Source: Taeniopygia guttata (taxonomy: Eukaryota; Chordata; Aves; Passeriformes; Estrildidae). Taken from it: 64,000 bases of DNA. The stretch covers positions 95,944,501 through 96,008,500 of the forward strand of contig NC_133026.1 in the NCBI RefSeq assembly GCF_048771995.1, in the 5' to 3' direction. The position numbers and the translations under genes were made by a program. Positions 1 through 13,322 of this stretch are shown piece by piece. Numbering within the stretch: position 1 is the first letter of the stretch; each line of letters starts with the position of its first letter. The notes beneath the pieces were generated by a model. It was given only the letters and a program-made list of their open reading frames with translations, was not told the DNA's origin and ran no database searches.

Positions 1-3000
1 GTCTTTTTTCCTCAAGGCATCACTTGTAAAACTGAGGCAAAAAATTATATTCTGTGATCCTGTTTGTCTTATCTGTTTTTTCCAGTTCAGCTTCACTACA
101 ATTCTTTAGGATAGATGCTTTGCTTTTTTTTTTTTTTTTGTGCATTGTAGTAATCTGTGTTTTGGAACACTGAGTCATTTTTTTCCCCCTTAAAAATCCT
201 ATTCAAGCCCTGAAGTTTAGAAGTTGAAAGACAGGAGCCAGTTTTACTGCTTCTGTCTTGTCTCTTCACACCCTTAATGGGGGGTGTGTTTCACAATGGA
301 TGTGAGACTCTGGCTTTCCACCTATCTCCTCTCAGATCTCACTCCCGTATGATCCAGTGACAAGCTCCACTAAGATGTCCTTATAAAGCCAATTTCTCTA
401 ATTCTGACAGTTGGGTCACTGTTTGTGCCAGGATGAAGCTCTTCCTAGAGTGGTCATAGGTTAGGGACCAGTCTTTTGCTTTAGAAACTGCCTTTCCTCC
501 ATACCAGTTCACCCAGGCACTGTAATATTAAGTTGTCATAATGAAATGACTAATTCTTAGCATAGTCAATAGCTTCAGTAAAATTCATGTTTTAAGATCG
601 ATGTAGGAGAGACTGTATCAGTATCTGAAGAGTGTGTGTGAGGGGAAGGGGGCATTTCACTGGTGCTTTATCAGGGGCCAGATGTTAGACAGCTGGAAAA
701 CATATTGAAGCTGCAATTTCCTTTTTTCATAGGACTTGTATCTGAAATGTATTCACAGAAAACAAGAAGACAAACCCCTGTTTTTATTGATGGTTTGATA
801 CTTCCCAAAGCCAAATCAGCATCTGAAGAAAAAATTTTCTGCTTTTTCAAAGTGGTAGCTGCTTTGAGAAAAGTCCTTCAACTTTTTATTTTTTTTATAT
901 TTTTTCCTTCCTTTTAATGTTCTTTTAGCCTCCTAACAGTTATGGAAGATCCAATTTTCATAGCATACACAGCAAAGAAAGAAGAGGAGAAGAATCATCA
1001 CTCAGGAAGACAGAGGAGATTTATGTCAACTGCAAAAACGTCTCACACAAACACAAGAAAAGACCATTAGATTCTTTCTCAAGAATGAAGTAATCAAAGC
1101 ACAGGCCTTTTTATTTACAGGATAGACTTTATTTTCTCTGTGCTGGCAAGATGTGGAAGGCCAAACTGGCTGTGTTTGGCATGGCCTGGGCTGCTTTGGC
1201 AGGTCAGTGACGTGACCCTGGCTGTGTTGGTGTTGTATTGCAGCCTATAGTTACCCTATCCCTTAATTCATATGCAGGATTAGAGACTATTTGTCCTTCT
1301 GCAACAGAAACACTTTTACCTGCTAGGTGGACTCTTAAGTATCATTTTTAGAACAGCTATAATATGCAGAATATATCTGCAAGTTTACATAAAGTTAATT
1401 TGGTCTGAGAAATCTATGTGTATGAGAAGCCAGTGTGACAGGGTGAGAAAGAAAATGTGTTTGATGTTGTCTATGTTCATAGTTTTTGCATCCCAAATTG
1501 AGAGCACTATGGAATAATAAATACCCATGATTTTCCACACAGGAGGTGTTATTTTGCTGCCGGGCAAACAGTGCTATTCAGCAGACATAAGCAAATGTAT
1601 CAGGGCTCCTTGAATCTAGATTTAAAAGTATGAACAGCAGCTTGGTATCTGACAGCTTTGTGATTTTACAGGCTTCTTGCCACTCACCACAGTAATTTCA
1701 CTATTTTCTTTTTGGGGATGCAATTGAAGTGTAGCCCCTCTCTCCTCCCCCACTCCTTCACCCCCTTCACTCCCACCCTTGCCCAGAAGAAAAAACAACA
1801 GGATGACTCTGTCACTGTCAGGTTATATTTAATAATTTATTATAAGGTTTAATTGAGCAAAAAATAAATGAGAACATGGAAGGTATATGAGTAAATGGTG
1901 CAAAGCAGAAGATAGCATGACTGAGAACATTTACAAAACAATACACATACATATGTAGTTTTATGTGTGCATACGTATATTCTGCTGAAACCTACAGAAG
2001 AAATCACAGAGAAATTGAACAAACAGACAAAAAAAAAATCATTAAACAAACAGAACTAGAAGGCAGACCTGAGAATTAGGATCTATGCATCTTTTGGCCT
2101 TTTACAAATCTGCTGAATGACTGAGGACAGAATCCCAGTAAATGACGGTGTTACCATGACAGCTGATAATCATCTATGTTGGCATATTGCAAACTCTGTG
2201 CCTGGCTCACCTATGCCTGATTCCACTTTTCTCTTGAAGCATACGTAAAAATGTTGCTGGATATGGTGTTTGGGGTTTTTGTTTGGGTTTTTTTTGAAAG
2301 GGGTTAGTGGTGGAGGCATCATGAGCCTGCCTACAAACCAGGTACCAGTTCTGCTTGGCTGGCTAGGAAGAGCATCACAGCCTGACAGTGAAAAGTCTTC
2401 TCCAGTGGAAAGCATTTTCATGTGCACAGGAAAATAGGAACCTAGATTCTTCTGAGAATAACATGGACACAAGGCTTCTCTTCACTATTTGAGCAATAAT
2501 AGCATCATGTGGTTATCCTACACTTCAGCTAAAAATCTAAAATCCTAAAATAAAGTGTCCTTTCAACTTCTGCTGAAGACTTAAATTGTTTACAGTGTCA
2601 TATACCATTAAAAACATCTTGTTTTGGTTTTCTGTACTCCTGAACAAGGACATGTTGCAATGGATGTTTTTTTTAAATTTCACTTGCTGAAGGTTTTCAG
2701 ATATACAAATGCTCGAATGTGAAATTGATGAGGATACACAGAACTGTACTGCTAACAAGTTGGTTTATTTCCTGAGTTATCAAATGTCATAGCAGATAAT
2801 TCTAAATTGTGCACAGCCTTACAAATTAAACCTTGTAGCATTGGGTCCTTTCTTATGATCCCCCTGATAGTAAAATGATAAAATAACAATGTAATGGATT
2901 TGATTACACAGAAGGTCTCAGTTGGAGTCCTGATACTAATACACAAACATCCATAAGCTGAGAAGATGGTATTGTTTTACTGCTTTTAGAGACCGTCAGA

Positions 3001-6000
3001 ATACATCCCTGCTTTACTGAGGGTAAGAAAAGGGAAGAAGTTGAGGTTAAATATCTGGAATACCAGATTTTTTTGATTATTTGTGGTACTGCCCTTATTT
3101 CTTTTCTCTTGGTACTTTCAGCTTGTCTTTTTGAAACAATTGCTTATTTTTGAGATTTGAAGACAAAACAAAATCTATGGTGCACTCCTTTGCAGGTATG
3201 TAATCTGTTTTAATTCAAATTCTGTAAACATACTAGTTCTACCAGGATAATCCACAGGGAAAATCACATAACACATAGTATAATAAGAACAATATGTTAT
3301 ATTTTTTTTTCAAAAAAAAATTCACAAAACAACAGCTTCATTTTTGTACCATAGTAATATCAGTGAACAGCAGCTGAACAAGTGACAAAACCAAAAAGAA
3401 AACAACCCCAAACTTATCAATATTCTTATTGGTTTAAAAACTAGTAAGCTACACACAAGAGAAACTTCCAAAAGCTCAATTTGAAATGCAATATTAGAAG
3501 TCTTTAAATATTTTATGAGTCCGGCAGGTTGGGACCCAATATTTGCTGTTTGGATTATATAAATAGACTTTCCATTGTAAACAAACCATTGTTTATTGCT
3601 GCTTAGTTTCAACATTTCCTACAGATTTGTCCTTTCCTTTTGGAATTTTTAAAATTTCTTTTGAATAAACTCCATCGACTGTAATTTGGAAATTTTATGT
3701 TGAACAGTTACTATGCTATTTCATGCTGTACCACTCACTCAAATAGTTAAGAGGGAGGAAAAAAGAATCAGTGAAGCAACATGACATAATCATGGATAGC
3801 AATCAGCTCAGCAAACCATCTAAACTGTAAAACAGTTCTGCGGATTTTTTTAAGGTCTTAGAAACTGTGCTGGAAAGAAATAAATGTAATAAAATATATT
3901 GTCATTAAAACAGTGAGTGTTGAATACCTTGAAAGGTATTTTAGGTTAACTACCATCTATGTGATTTGAAAATGAATATATGAGATTAAAGAAAAGTAAA
4001 ACCTTTTCCATAATAATAAAAATAATCCTTTTCATTGGGTCAAAAAGGGAAATGTTTTAATTCAATGTTCAAAGGAATATTCAATGATCAATAGTACAAC
4101 TAAGTCTTTAAAGGGTGTAAGCTCACATCTCTTTGAAAAAGACTTCTGAATGTAGGAAAGGCAGTCACCAGAGTTCAGATCAACAGGACGAAAACTCCCA
4201 GTCTGTGAAGGAAGGGGAAAGTTGTTTTCTTTATTCATTTCGTATACATTACCTTAAAGAACTTCTCTGACTGTAATATGTTCATGATACTGCTCCTTTT
4301 GCTAGTCTCCTCTCCCTTGGCTGTGTGTCTTGGGGTAAAACAACGTTTCAGTGAGGAAACAGGCTATTCTAAGGGCTGGGCCCACCAAGGAACACAAGCA
4401 GCTGGACTCTTCCACACCCCTACTTCTGGCAGGCTAGTTCAGCAATTAACCCTCTTTATGACCCCCAGCTGACCTAAATTCCCAGCCACCTTCTCTGTTA
4501 GGCATGCTCAGAAAGAACTTGTTCTAACTATACTGCGCAATTTAACCACCTGCCTCCTCTCCAGGTCTTATTGCAGGACTAGGGGATGGGAGGAGAGGAC
4601 CAAGGAAACACAGCGGGCAGAACACTTGAAATATAGCTGCTACCAGCATTTGCTAGTTTACTCCTGAGGGTTCCAAATAAGAAGCTTACTTCAGAAAAAG
4701 GAAAGATTTAATATTCAAAGGATTGTTCAGAGGATTGATCTCACTACCAGTTTCATTTCTAGGGGTGGGGTTTTTTTGGTTTTGTTTGTTTGTGTGTGTG
4801 CTTTTTTGTGTGATTTTTTTTTTTTAAGGAGGTCCTCAGAGGATGATTATTATTTTTGTATTTATAGAGATGTCAGGGCACAAGGACTCTGATTTTTCAA
4901 ATTTACTTTTAAATATGTTCATCATGCTCCTTTAAATATATTCTGTTATGGAGCTCTGTGAAAGCCCAAATCAATGGTATTTATTTACAGTAGCTGAAGC
5001 TCTGCCTCAGTGAGTACTCCCTAGTGCAATTTCCTTCAAAGCTGAGATGCTCAATAGGAGTTAATCCTCTGAACAGCTTTGTAAGTCTTACACTAAGGGC
5101 AACTTCCAAAACCAGCTTTTCTGTCTACAAGATAGGTGCTAAAATGTTCTTTTAGGCTGCAGACCCTAGGAGTAGAAGCTGCCTGCCAAGTTCTCAGACT
5201 GTATTGTTCAAGGTGTAAGCAAGACAACATAAAAGACATTTCCAAAACACACACATTCCTGGAGAACCGTGTTGGGCTAGGGATAAGACATACTGTCACA
5301 GCTGTGTCTTGCTGAGATGTGGTGTCAGGGTATGTGTGGGCTCAGGGTGACCACTGCTCCTGTGATATCTCAGGCAAAAGATAGAGAGGCTAGAGACCCA
5401 CAGCTTCCAAACATTAAACTGGACCAGGCTTTTCACTGCCACATGAAATGCTGGTTCATCCAGTGTCATACCTGCCAAATCACTCAGGAAATGGGAGACC
5501 CCTCCCAGTTCTCTCCCAGCCTGCATTAAGACAGGTAAGCATGCTCTCTCCCCTGCCCTTTGAAGGTGGGCTCCTGCACAGCAACAGCTCATATTTCTAC
5601 GATGAAGAAGAGCCTGCAGGGCTTGGTAGGACTCTCTTCCACCAAGAGGTTCCTTGTCTCTGCTTTTGTTCATACCTTTTTTGTTGCTGCTCTTTTCAAG
5701 TCAATGCATTGAGAGTTATGAGAAGAGGATGAGCCGTGGGAACCACAGGATAACCGAGTGATGAGTTTGCCAACGTGTCCTTTAAAGCAGGGAAGCCTCA
5801 GGAATACTGAGATAGCCTCAGCTGTGTGTGCTCAGATACTACTGGGGCAGGCTGCCACCATGCCACAGGACTGACTACTGCCACTGCTCTGACTAATTTC
5901 TTGGCCCTGGTTAAGCCTGATTCATTAAACTGTAGATTTACCTTACTATCTGTGCTATAGTCTTACAGTTATATATCTCTACATATAACTTAGGATATAA

Positions 6001-9000
6001 TGTTTGAGTTAAACGTAGAAATACTAAAGGAAATGCACAAAGCTATCTAACACAAGTTTCAAAAGATTATTTCCACACTATCCACATTGTTAGCCTGTAT
6101 AGCTAGATAAAATAATTAATATTAATTACTGCCATGGCTGACATATTTCTTCTAATCTTATGCTTACTTATATAGACAACTTTGCAGTTTTAGAAAAAAA
6201 GCATCTCAGTGGTTCCAAAGGGTATTTAACACCTGTCTTAACAGTTTATTCAATTAGATTGTTACACTAAGCAATTAATTTGTAGCATTAACCAGTAAAT
6301 AAAAAAAAAAATTTAAGTGATCAATAGTTTATCATACTAAGATATAAAGAAAAGCACAGTATCTTTCTTTTTTTCAATACTTTTGTTTGTGCTGATGTTT
6401 ATATGTGTATTTGTATATGTTAGAAATATTTGCATGTATTAAAATTTATCTCTTTTTTTTTCCCTCTGAAATAAACCTGTCTTAAGCAGATATTTATTAT
6501 TTTCTTTGAAATGTCTATAATTTACCCAACAACAGTAGATTGGGAGGAACCTTCCTACAGAACTCTGTCAGAATATTTTGAAATTAGAAGAAAAAAAGGT
6601 TGAGCACCTCTGTATGTATTTTTATGGATCATAAAGGAAGATATTGCCCAGAATTCAATGAGCTGTGAAACATTCTAAATCATACTTTTGACAATACCTG
6701 GCTGCAGTGAGTTCCACAAAGTTGTGTGATAACACTGGTGGTACATTGTGCAAATTACTGGTTTTTTATACTGCATAATGAGTGTTAGGCAGACTGGTTC
6801 TTGGTTCTTCCAGCCAAGTTAGGGAAAATGAGCCCATCATGCTTTGTACAGAGTAATGTAGAGCTGTGAATCAAACTGAACACATGACATTGTTTCCAGT
6901 TTCTGATGAAGGAGAAGAAGTTGAATACTATGGGAAAGTGTTTTGTGCTCAACATGGCCCACTGCTGTGTGCTTAAGTGTTTGCCAATTTCTCCTAATCT
7001 TTTTAAAGATTACAGAATGGTTTATTTTTGTTGATTTCTTGCCACATTTTTCACCTCCTTTCATAAATTTCTCTACATTTCTATAATGATGATTTTCAAA
7101 GAAATAAAAGGTTAGCATGTATCATTCTTTGGTAAGAAGTCATAACACTTATTTTCCCATGTATTTTCTGTTTTTCCTTGCAACCATCTCAAATCAGAAC
7201 AATTTCAAAAAAGCAGTTCTGGATATCTCCTGTCACAGCCTGTCATCTATGGAAACTCAGGAAATATTACAATTAACATCCACAAGGAAAATTTTATTTT
7301 ATATAATTTATTCTAAGTATATGAGCAGTGATGAGAATAAAAATTTAACTGAAACCCTTATTTTGGTTATTGGTATGGAATGGCCAAACCAGACAATTAA
7401 TTTTGTGCTATTTTCTATGCCCACTCTGACTTGCTATCATACAATTTTTAGAAAAGACTGAAAATGATGTGTCAGCTGATTAAAAATTAACTTCATTTAT
7501 GTCAAATATTCTTATAGGAAAAAATCTACTGTAAAATATATTAATGTACTTGAAAATCTCAGGATTGTAAGAGAACATAGTAAATCTGTTGAACCTCATG
7601 AAGATCTCTGTATCAAAGCAACAAATAAACCCAATGAAATTAATTCTTTGAAACTTCAAATGTGATTTTTAAAAATATTAACTTCTTCCTATTTGAGAAC
7701 CTATTCCTTTTTGAGCTTGCATTCAGTTTAAAAGGAAATATTGTCTCCATTACAGCTAGCAATATTCATAACAATATGTACATTGTCAAATGCTTAAATT
7801 CTATTTAATCATACTTAAACCTCAGTTACTTTCATATGTGTTTTAATTGTGTCTGTAAAAATCTGTCAAGTTGCATAAACTTATAAAAATCTTTGCAAAG
7901 TGAACCTTCCATTTTCTTTAATAGCACCAGTTTGCCAGCAGATTCTAATATTTAGGTTTCTAAGTACAATGAAATTTAAATAATTGCTGAATATACAAGA
8001 CCTTCACCCATCACCTTTTACTGCCTTTTAAGGACCTGGACAGGGAGACAAACTTCTTGTTTCAACAAGGGAGTAAATATTCTTTGTGGTTTCTTTCATT
8101 CCACCATAAGCTTATCCTTGTTTCCAATATACCTCACCTTTTTATCTAAAATAAAAAGTGAAGAGCATTTATTTATACTATCAAGTACAAACACAGCACA
8201 CTTCATGTAGTGCAAGATGTTATAACTGCAGAATTCATATATCCAGCCCTCTGATTTTAAAGTTAGGTCACTACAGTGGTTTGCACAGTCATTATCTTCT
8301 ACTTACAAAACATAGGCAGGCATTTTGACCAGTTCTCTGTGGTTAAAAATGTAAAATTCTAATATGTCCTCTTGTGTAATAAGTGTGTTTGGAAAGACTC
8401 ACAAGTATTTGAATCACGTATGGAAAAATGAAATTTTCCAGTGCTGTTGGATCTATTCTCATAATCAAAGAGCAGTGTTTCACACTTTTTTCACTGTTCA
8501 CTCCATTCTGTGTGTGGATAAAAGCCACACTTATTCCTTTGCAGCAGGTATAAAAAAAGCGCCAAAATACAGAGATATTAAACACTAAAGCAGAGATTAA
8601 TTGGAACTCATTACTCATTCCTTTTTAGTTTTTTGTAAATAATTCTATATTTCATGCTAAAATGCACAGCCATTCAAGAGAGTTATATTTTCTAATGGAA
8701 AACTACCCTGCAGTTTCTCGGTTACCAGATGAAAACTAGCACATGTAGCTGGTGAGCTAAGTCTGAGTAGAGGTTTATATGCTACAGGCTGATGCTCTTT
8801 GTCAGTTCCTAGAGATCAAATATCTCAAAAAACCTTACTCCTCATAGTATTGCCTTTTAGACTAGAAAGCTGAACAAGCATGAAGTTAATTCCTTTTCTG
8901 ACAAATGCAGTACATAGATATGATTAACGATTGACCTTTTTTTCTCTTTGCCGTAAGCGGGTAAGGGTCGTCACAGATTGCCTGCACTTAGCAACTTCTA

Positions 9001-11517
9001 AATAAATGGGTGCCTGAAGGCTGTATTTTGTACTTAAATTATTGCTATAGAGAGCACTTTAAAACACTTTTGCCCTCAGACACTCAATTTCAACCCCTCT
9101 TCCAGCAAAGTCTTATTAACTTGGAACAAAACTTGATTATATTCTGCATCCCAACAGGATTTCTATACATGTGTTATGGAATGAAGTATTTTTCCCGAAA
9201 TATCACGGTAGACTTTTGACAAAACGAAAGAGAGCAGCTATTGTCAATGTCTCAACAAACTCCTTTGGTTTGTCAATACATTTTCAAGTTTGACTTGTAG
9301 CTTTTGTGGAACCAAAAAAGAAGAAAACAAATGCAGCAAAACCTCCCAAGGACAGAACTTGATACATGTGACCACGTGACTGCCACAAAAAGTAATGTCT
9401 GAATATTTACTCAGTAAAACAGCAAACTCCCTGCTACAAGAGATTCTCCTTTCTTTTTCCTTTACATGGGCGGATGAAAGTGTTTCAAATGAGTACTCAT
9501 AGACAATTTAAACTATAAATAATGACATGTGTCAGTTTAAAAAATGGGACTATTCAAGTTCCTTAGCACCATTTGATGATTTATTAGCAGTCTCTTTCAA
9601 TTTCACCTTTTCTGCACCAAGTGACTTCAAAATCAAAAGTACCAGCATGCATCAATCTATAATATTCACAGTAAAGATATATTAGCAATTATAATTAGTA
9701 ATTCCATGTGTTATTAGTTCATAGGGGTGAATATATTGTTATCAAAGGGTGATTAAAAAAATGTAAATCACGGTTACAATTATAGATTCATATCACATCC
9801 TCCGAAACAGAAATAAAAGCAAAAGCTTTATTTTATTTCTTCTATTTTATCATTTACTAATGCTAAGTTCCATTTCTACCAGCTGCACCTGGTTACCACT
9901 GAAGACATTTTGTTGCCCTCCATCCCTTCACAGCTCATTAGCTGAAAACAGGGAGCAACTCTGGGGTCAGGAGTAGTCTGTGTGCCTCGCACAGGAAGAA
10001 AGCCGAGACTGGATCAGGGTCCCATGGGGTCCCTGGGTCTATTTAAAGGCCGCTGTAGTCTCTAGGCAGGCAGCTCTACCATGTGCTCCAAAAGAGAGTT
10101 TTCTTTCTGGTGGAAACACTAGGAGCTATACAAAGTAGTCTCAGTGGCCATCACTTGGGTTATCAACAGGCATATGCCAGGAATTAAAACAATTCCATGA
10201 AAGCAGAATTTTCTGGCAAACTGTTGTCACAGTGTCTGCCTAGTTCTCAAGGAGCTTTTTTGAGGAACATTGTGGAAGCTGTGTGAATACGCCAATGATG
10301 CAGTGATACCATCTGTTGTTCTGGAGTTGCACTAATGGCAGCATCCACTGGCTCCTGAATACTTTTGTGCTTCAGGCTACCAGTTGTCTTAGACTGTGTT
10401 ACAGTACATGGTAAAGTTGCACCCTCATTTTCAAATTCGAGTGTGCTTGGGTTTGGTCTCTACAAGAAATAGCTCCCAACAGGTCAGATTTGCTATAGAT
10501 TGCTTGTGTTGTGCAGCTTTGTTCAATTTTCTGTGTATTATAGGAGACCACAAAGGTATTTTATAAACGTATGAGTTGAGAAGATGGTTGCATTATGCAA
10601 TAAAAAAAATATTTAGTAAAACTGCTATATATGGCCATATATATAGCCAAGACTGCTATAATGCCCCATTCCATCCCCTTTTTTGGTGTGTTTTCTTTGA
10701 AAATAGCATCTACATTTTCATTAACTTGACTATATTCAGGTACTTGATAGGAAGACAAAGCCACAGACAGCAACTGTTCCCCAGGAAACAAACAGAGAAC
10801 ATTATATAGATCTTACACTTTTTATAGAAATACAGTTGAAGTACTAGGTTGAGGATTTAGATAGGTTCTTAAAGTATATGGACACTGGAACTATAAATCA
10901 TATTCTCCTGTTTTCCCTTTTCCCCACTTTTGAGCTGTGTAGAATATGTAATTATTAAATGACTAGTATTTAAGTCACAGAGGAAAGAAGTTACTTGAAC
11001 ACAGTGTTGAAACCTGCAGAACATATTGAAAACTTAATCTAAGGAGTTTAAAAGAAAATATATATAATTTTAGGGCAAGTGAAAGAATCCCAGTTGCAAA
11101 GGAATAAAAATAACTGACCATTTCTCCAAAAGGCAAATATTTGGCAAAGCTGCACTGAGTAACAGAATCACACCATTATCGTTTTGTATCAAATTTCGCA
11201 TTTAAAGTTTGCAAATCGGAAATTTTCCCTAAGCAAAATGTCAACTGAATCTTTTTCTTAAATGAAAGTGTGAATGAAGTTTCCTTGATGGGTACAGTTC
11301 TGAGAGCGCCATAGGTACAGCGCCTTGACAGCGTGGGAGAGCAGTTTTTCATTTTAGCTCATCAAAATACTCTCTGTAGGGAGCCGTTCTATTCCTGAGT
11401 ATGGCAGCACTGTGAGAAGGAAAAGAGGTAGTGAATGAGACAAGGAAAAATGGGAAAAATAAATAAAGGTGATTGTGGTGGGGTAGAACTCTTTCATTCA
11501 AGTGGATCACAAAGCTT
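1..11517. other. Unannotated AT-rich sequence downstream of the minus-strand gene
   Basis: I see no supported exon, RNA gene or recognisable transposon here. Two stretches are richer in GC: 5050-5900, and 9880-10120, which includes a TATTTAAAG box at about 10041. The rest is AT-rich with short homopolymers (16 T at 124-139) and a TG/T-rich patch at 4768-4830. Open frames in it are short and occur on both strands without codon bias. Confidence 0.5.
1747..1784 (-). repeat. C-rich tract; G-quadruplex-type motif on minus
   Basis: C-runs at 1747-1751, 1761-1765, 1772-1774, 1776-1778 and 1782-1784 give G-runs on the minus strand. The last four are joined by spacers of 3, 1 and 6 nt. The pattern meets the usual quadruplex rule. 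No gene context is visible. Confidence 0.45.
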
Positions 11518-11523
11518 TTTATT
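11518..11523 (-). terminator. Candidate poly(A) signal AATAAA
   Basis: The plus strand reads TTTATT, so the minus strand reads AATAAA followed by AAGCTTTGTGATCC, a T/G-containing stretch that could serve as a downstream element. It is the first canonical hexamer I found below the stop codon. ATTAAA variants also occur near 11613 and 11649 and could be used instead. Confidence 0.4.
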
Positions 11524-12918
11524 CAGCAGCCGTTCACTGAAAGCTGTAAGTGTGCAAGGTCTCTTAGCCAGGAAAATGGTTGGAGAAAAGCTGACCATAT
11601 TGTATCAGTAAATGTTTAATCAAAAGCAGAAGTTTCTTCCATACCTTTTAATACATATATATATAATGTGCATATATAAAACAACCCAACAGCACTTTTT
11701 CAGTTAAATTATAGTACATAAAACCGATTGTTTAATTGGAAAAGAGTCTGTGTGTCTCCTCCTTGGTACATTTCTTCAACCTGTCCTGAGAAACAACCAA
11801 TGAACTGAATCCCTCTGGTAATCATGGCCATAGTTTCACTCTGGGAACAGAAAACAAAGCTCCTCAGATCATACAAGAGGGCAAAATTTTCTCCTCACTA
11901 TTTCAAACAATTCAGGGCATCACAAGGAGTACATAAATATTTGATAACAGTTACAAAAATCCAAATGTTCAGGATAGATAAAATTCATTCCCCACCTACA
12001 GGTATGCCTTCCAACTTATTCCCTCATTACTGAATACAAACAACTACTACAGTTCCTTTTTAAAAGACGTCTTCCAAAGACAGAAAATTTCCATTGAGAG
12101 GTACTCATCCTCCTTTTGAGAGCAAACAGATGCTTGACACATGATCATACAAGATACAATGTGCATCTAGAACAGAAATCTGAGAAGGAAACACAGAAAA
12201 TCAAAGTAACGCTGACCAGAAAGACAAGACCAGAGCTCAGCTCTACCATGTCTGGCCCATCTATGGCACTGGCAGTTGCCAGCTGGGCAAATGGGCCATT
12301 TTTTTTTTGTTTGAAGAACAGTTTTCCCGCTTTTTAAAGTTAGGCTTGCAGGCATGGTTACCTAAATAATTTGCGAACGAGAAGACTTTGCAGCAGTTCT
12401 AAGGACAAGACTGTGCTGCTGATAGGGATGTTCACAGCTCTTAGGGGCATGGTGAAAATTGCACATGTAAGGGATGAATTTGTGCCCCAGCAATTTAAGA
12501 TTAGAGCTGGACCACATAATAACCTTACCTTGATGCACCAAAACCTATTCCCAACAAAGCATATCAGCCTGCTACTCCAGTATTTGTTGGTGTCTGGCCC
12601 AAAGAACACCCAACTACCCTCTAGGGCAGTGAGTGAGCCCACTTGGATCTGGAGGTGACCCCTGCAGCACTGATGCCAAATCTCAAGTAGGTGACATTTC
12701 AGTGCCTCCAGCGGGAATTGTAGGCTGTGGCAAGGACCTACAGAAGTTGCAGGTGAAGACAGGCTGTCCTGCTGGTCGGGGCGGGAAGGAAGGCCCCAGC
12801 GTCAAACGCGCCATTGCAATGGAGCCCCAGAAGGGACCTTTTCCGGTCATGCAGAAACCTTCACACCAACCAACACAGTTTCATTTGTTTCCACCACTTT
12901 CTTACAACACAGACATGT

Positions 12919-12953
12919 CCCCCTTCCTCCCTCCCCCCAACCCACCAACCCCC
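12919..12953 (-). promoter_or_regulatory. G-quadruplex-type motif on the transcript strand of the 3' UTR
   Basis: The plus strand carries five C-runs of at least three (12919-12923, 12929-12931, 12933-12938, 12941-12943, 12949-12953). The minus strand therefore has five G-runs with spacers of 1 to 5 nt. This satisfies the usual four-run quadruplex pattern. Because the minus strand is the inferred mRNA strand, the structure could form in RNA as well as DNA. Confidence 0.45.
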
Positions 12954-12985
12954 TCCTTTCTGAACATATCAACAAAAGGAACGGC

Positions 12986-13002
12986 AAAATAAATAAATAA
13001 AG
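12986..13002 (-). promoter_or_regulatory. AU-rich element in the 3' UTR (overlapping AUUUA)
   Basis: On the transcript strand the sequence is CTTTATTTATTTATTTT, which holds overlapping ATTTA pentamers. Clustered AUUUA in 3' UTRs is the established binding site of ELAV/HuR, TTP and AUF1 proteins, which control mRNA stability. It lies about 180 nt after the stop codon. The function depends on the UTR assignment being right. Confidence 0.45.
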
Positions 13003-13182
13003 ACTTAGCCTCTGCTTTGGGGAAGCCGCCTCTCCAGGTTTCCGCATCGGCGGCACCCCGGCTGGAGCTGGTAGGCATCAGTTTTCACGGCAAATGGTGG
13101 GTGCAGAGGGGGCCAGCGGCTCCCCGGTCCTGGCGGGAGGCTCCAGGCTCAGCTGTCCGTGTGGGCCGGCTGCCCCCGGCTG

Positions 13183-13322
13183 TCATTGCACCAGCCCCGA
13201 GCCGTAGCTGAAGGTGTAGCTGCTGGCCAGCGACAGAGGCTGCTGGTTCTCCTCGCCCTGCTCCGATGGGTAGCTGGGAAATGTCTGCGCCCGGGACACC
13301 TTTGCTGAGCCGAGGTTGTGAC
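13183..13322 (-). CDS. Terminal coding exon of an unidentified gene (last 45 residues plus stop)
   Basis: Seen: on the minus strand a pyrimidine-rich tract ending in CCCCACTCCAG (intron AG at 13324-13323) leads into a frame that stays open to a TGA at 13183-13185. The exon begins with the last two bases of a split codon (GT), so the intron is in phase 1. It encodes 45 further residues, starting HNLGSAKVSRAQTF and ending SSYTFSYGSGLVQ. Third codon positions in the last 20 codons are almost all G or C, while the surrounding DNA is AT-rich. This is the best argument that the frame is real. The tail is polar, rich in Ser, Gln, Glu and Tyr, with no membrane segment and no obvious PDZ-binding end. 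It fits in phase to the exon at 52648-52765. I do not recognise the family. The composition would suit the cytoplasmic tail of a receptor or a scaffold protein, but that is only inference. An alternative is a conserved non-coding GC-rich element with a chance open frame. Confidence 0.62.

Larger units (their letters stand above)
11518..13182 (-). other. Probable 3' UTR of the minus-strand gene
   Basis: The segment follows the TGA at 13183-13185 on the minus strand. It runs to the first AATAAA seen downstream (11523-11518), giving a UTR of about 1.7 kb. The part nearest the stop codon (about 12650-13182) is clearly richer in GC than the flanks. It contains an AU-rich element at 12986-13002 and G-runs on the transcript strand at 12919-12953. 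Several shorter frames on both strands (for example 12371-12658 and 12633-12992 on plus) show no coding character and I treat them as chance. The exact cleavage site and UTR length are inferred. Confidence 0.45.

Noticed and set aside
5430..5500. Short plus-strand frame with a His...Cys-x-x-Cys pattern (CHTCQ) resembling the zinc-binding part of a retroelement integrase
   Set aside because: Only the few spaced residues agree. No neighbouring protease, polymerase or terminal repeat is visible, and the frame ends soon after.
5440..5533. Strong plus-strand donor AGACAG|GTAAGC after an open frame
   Set aside because: No convincing acceptor in front of it and no partner exon. A single good donor is expected by chance.
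12371..12992. Plus-strand frames of 95 and 119 codons in the GC-richer block
   Set aside because: They lie in the inferred 3' UTR on the opposite strand, show no domain, and overlap each other.
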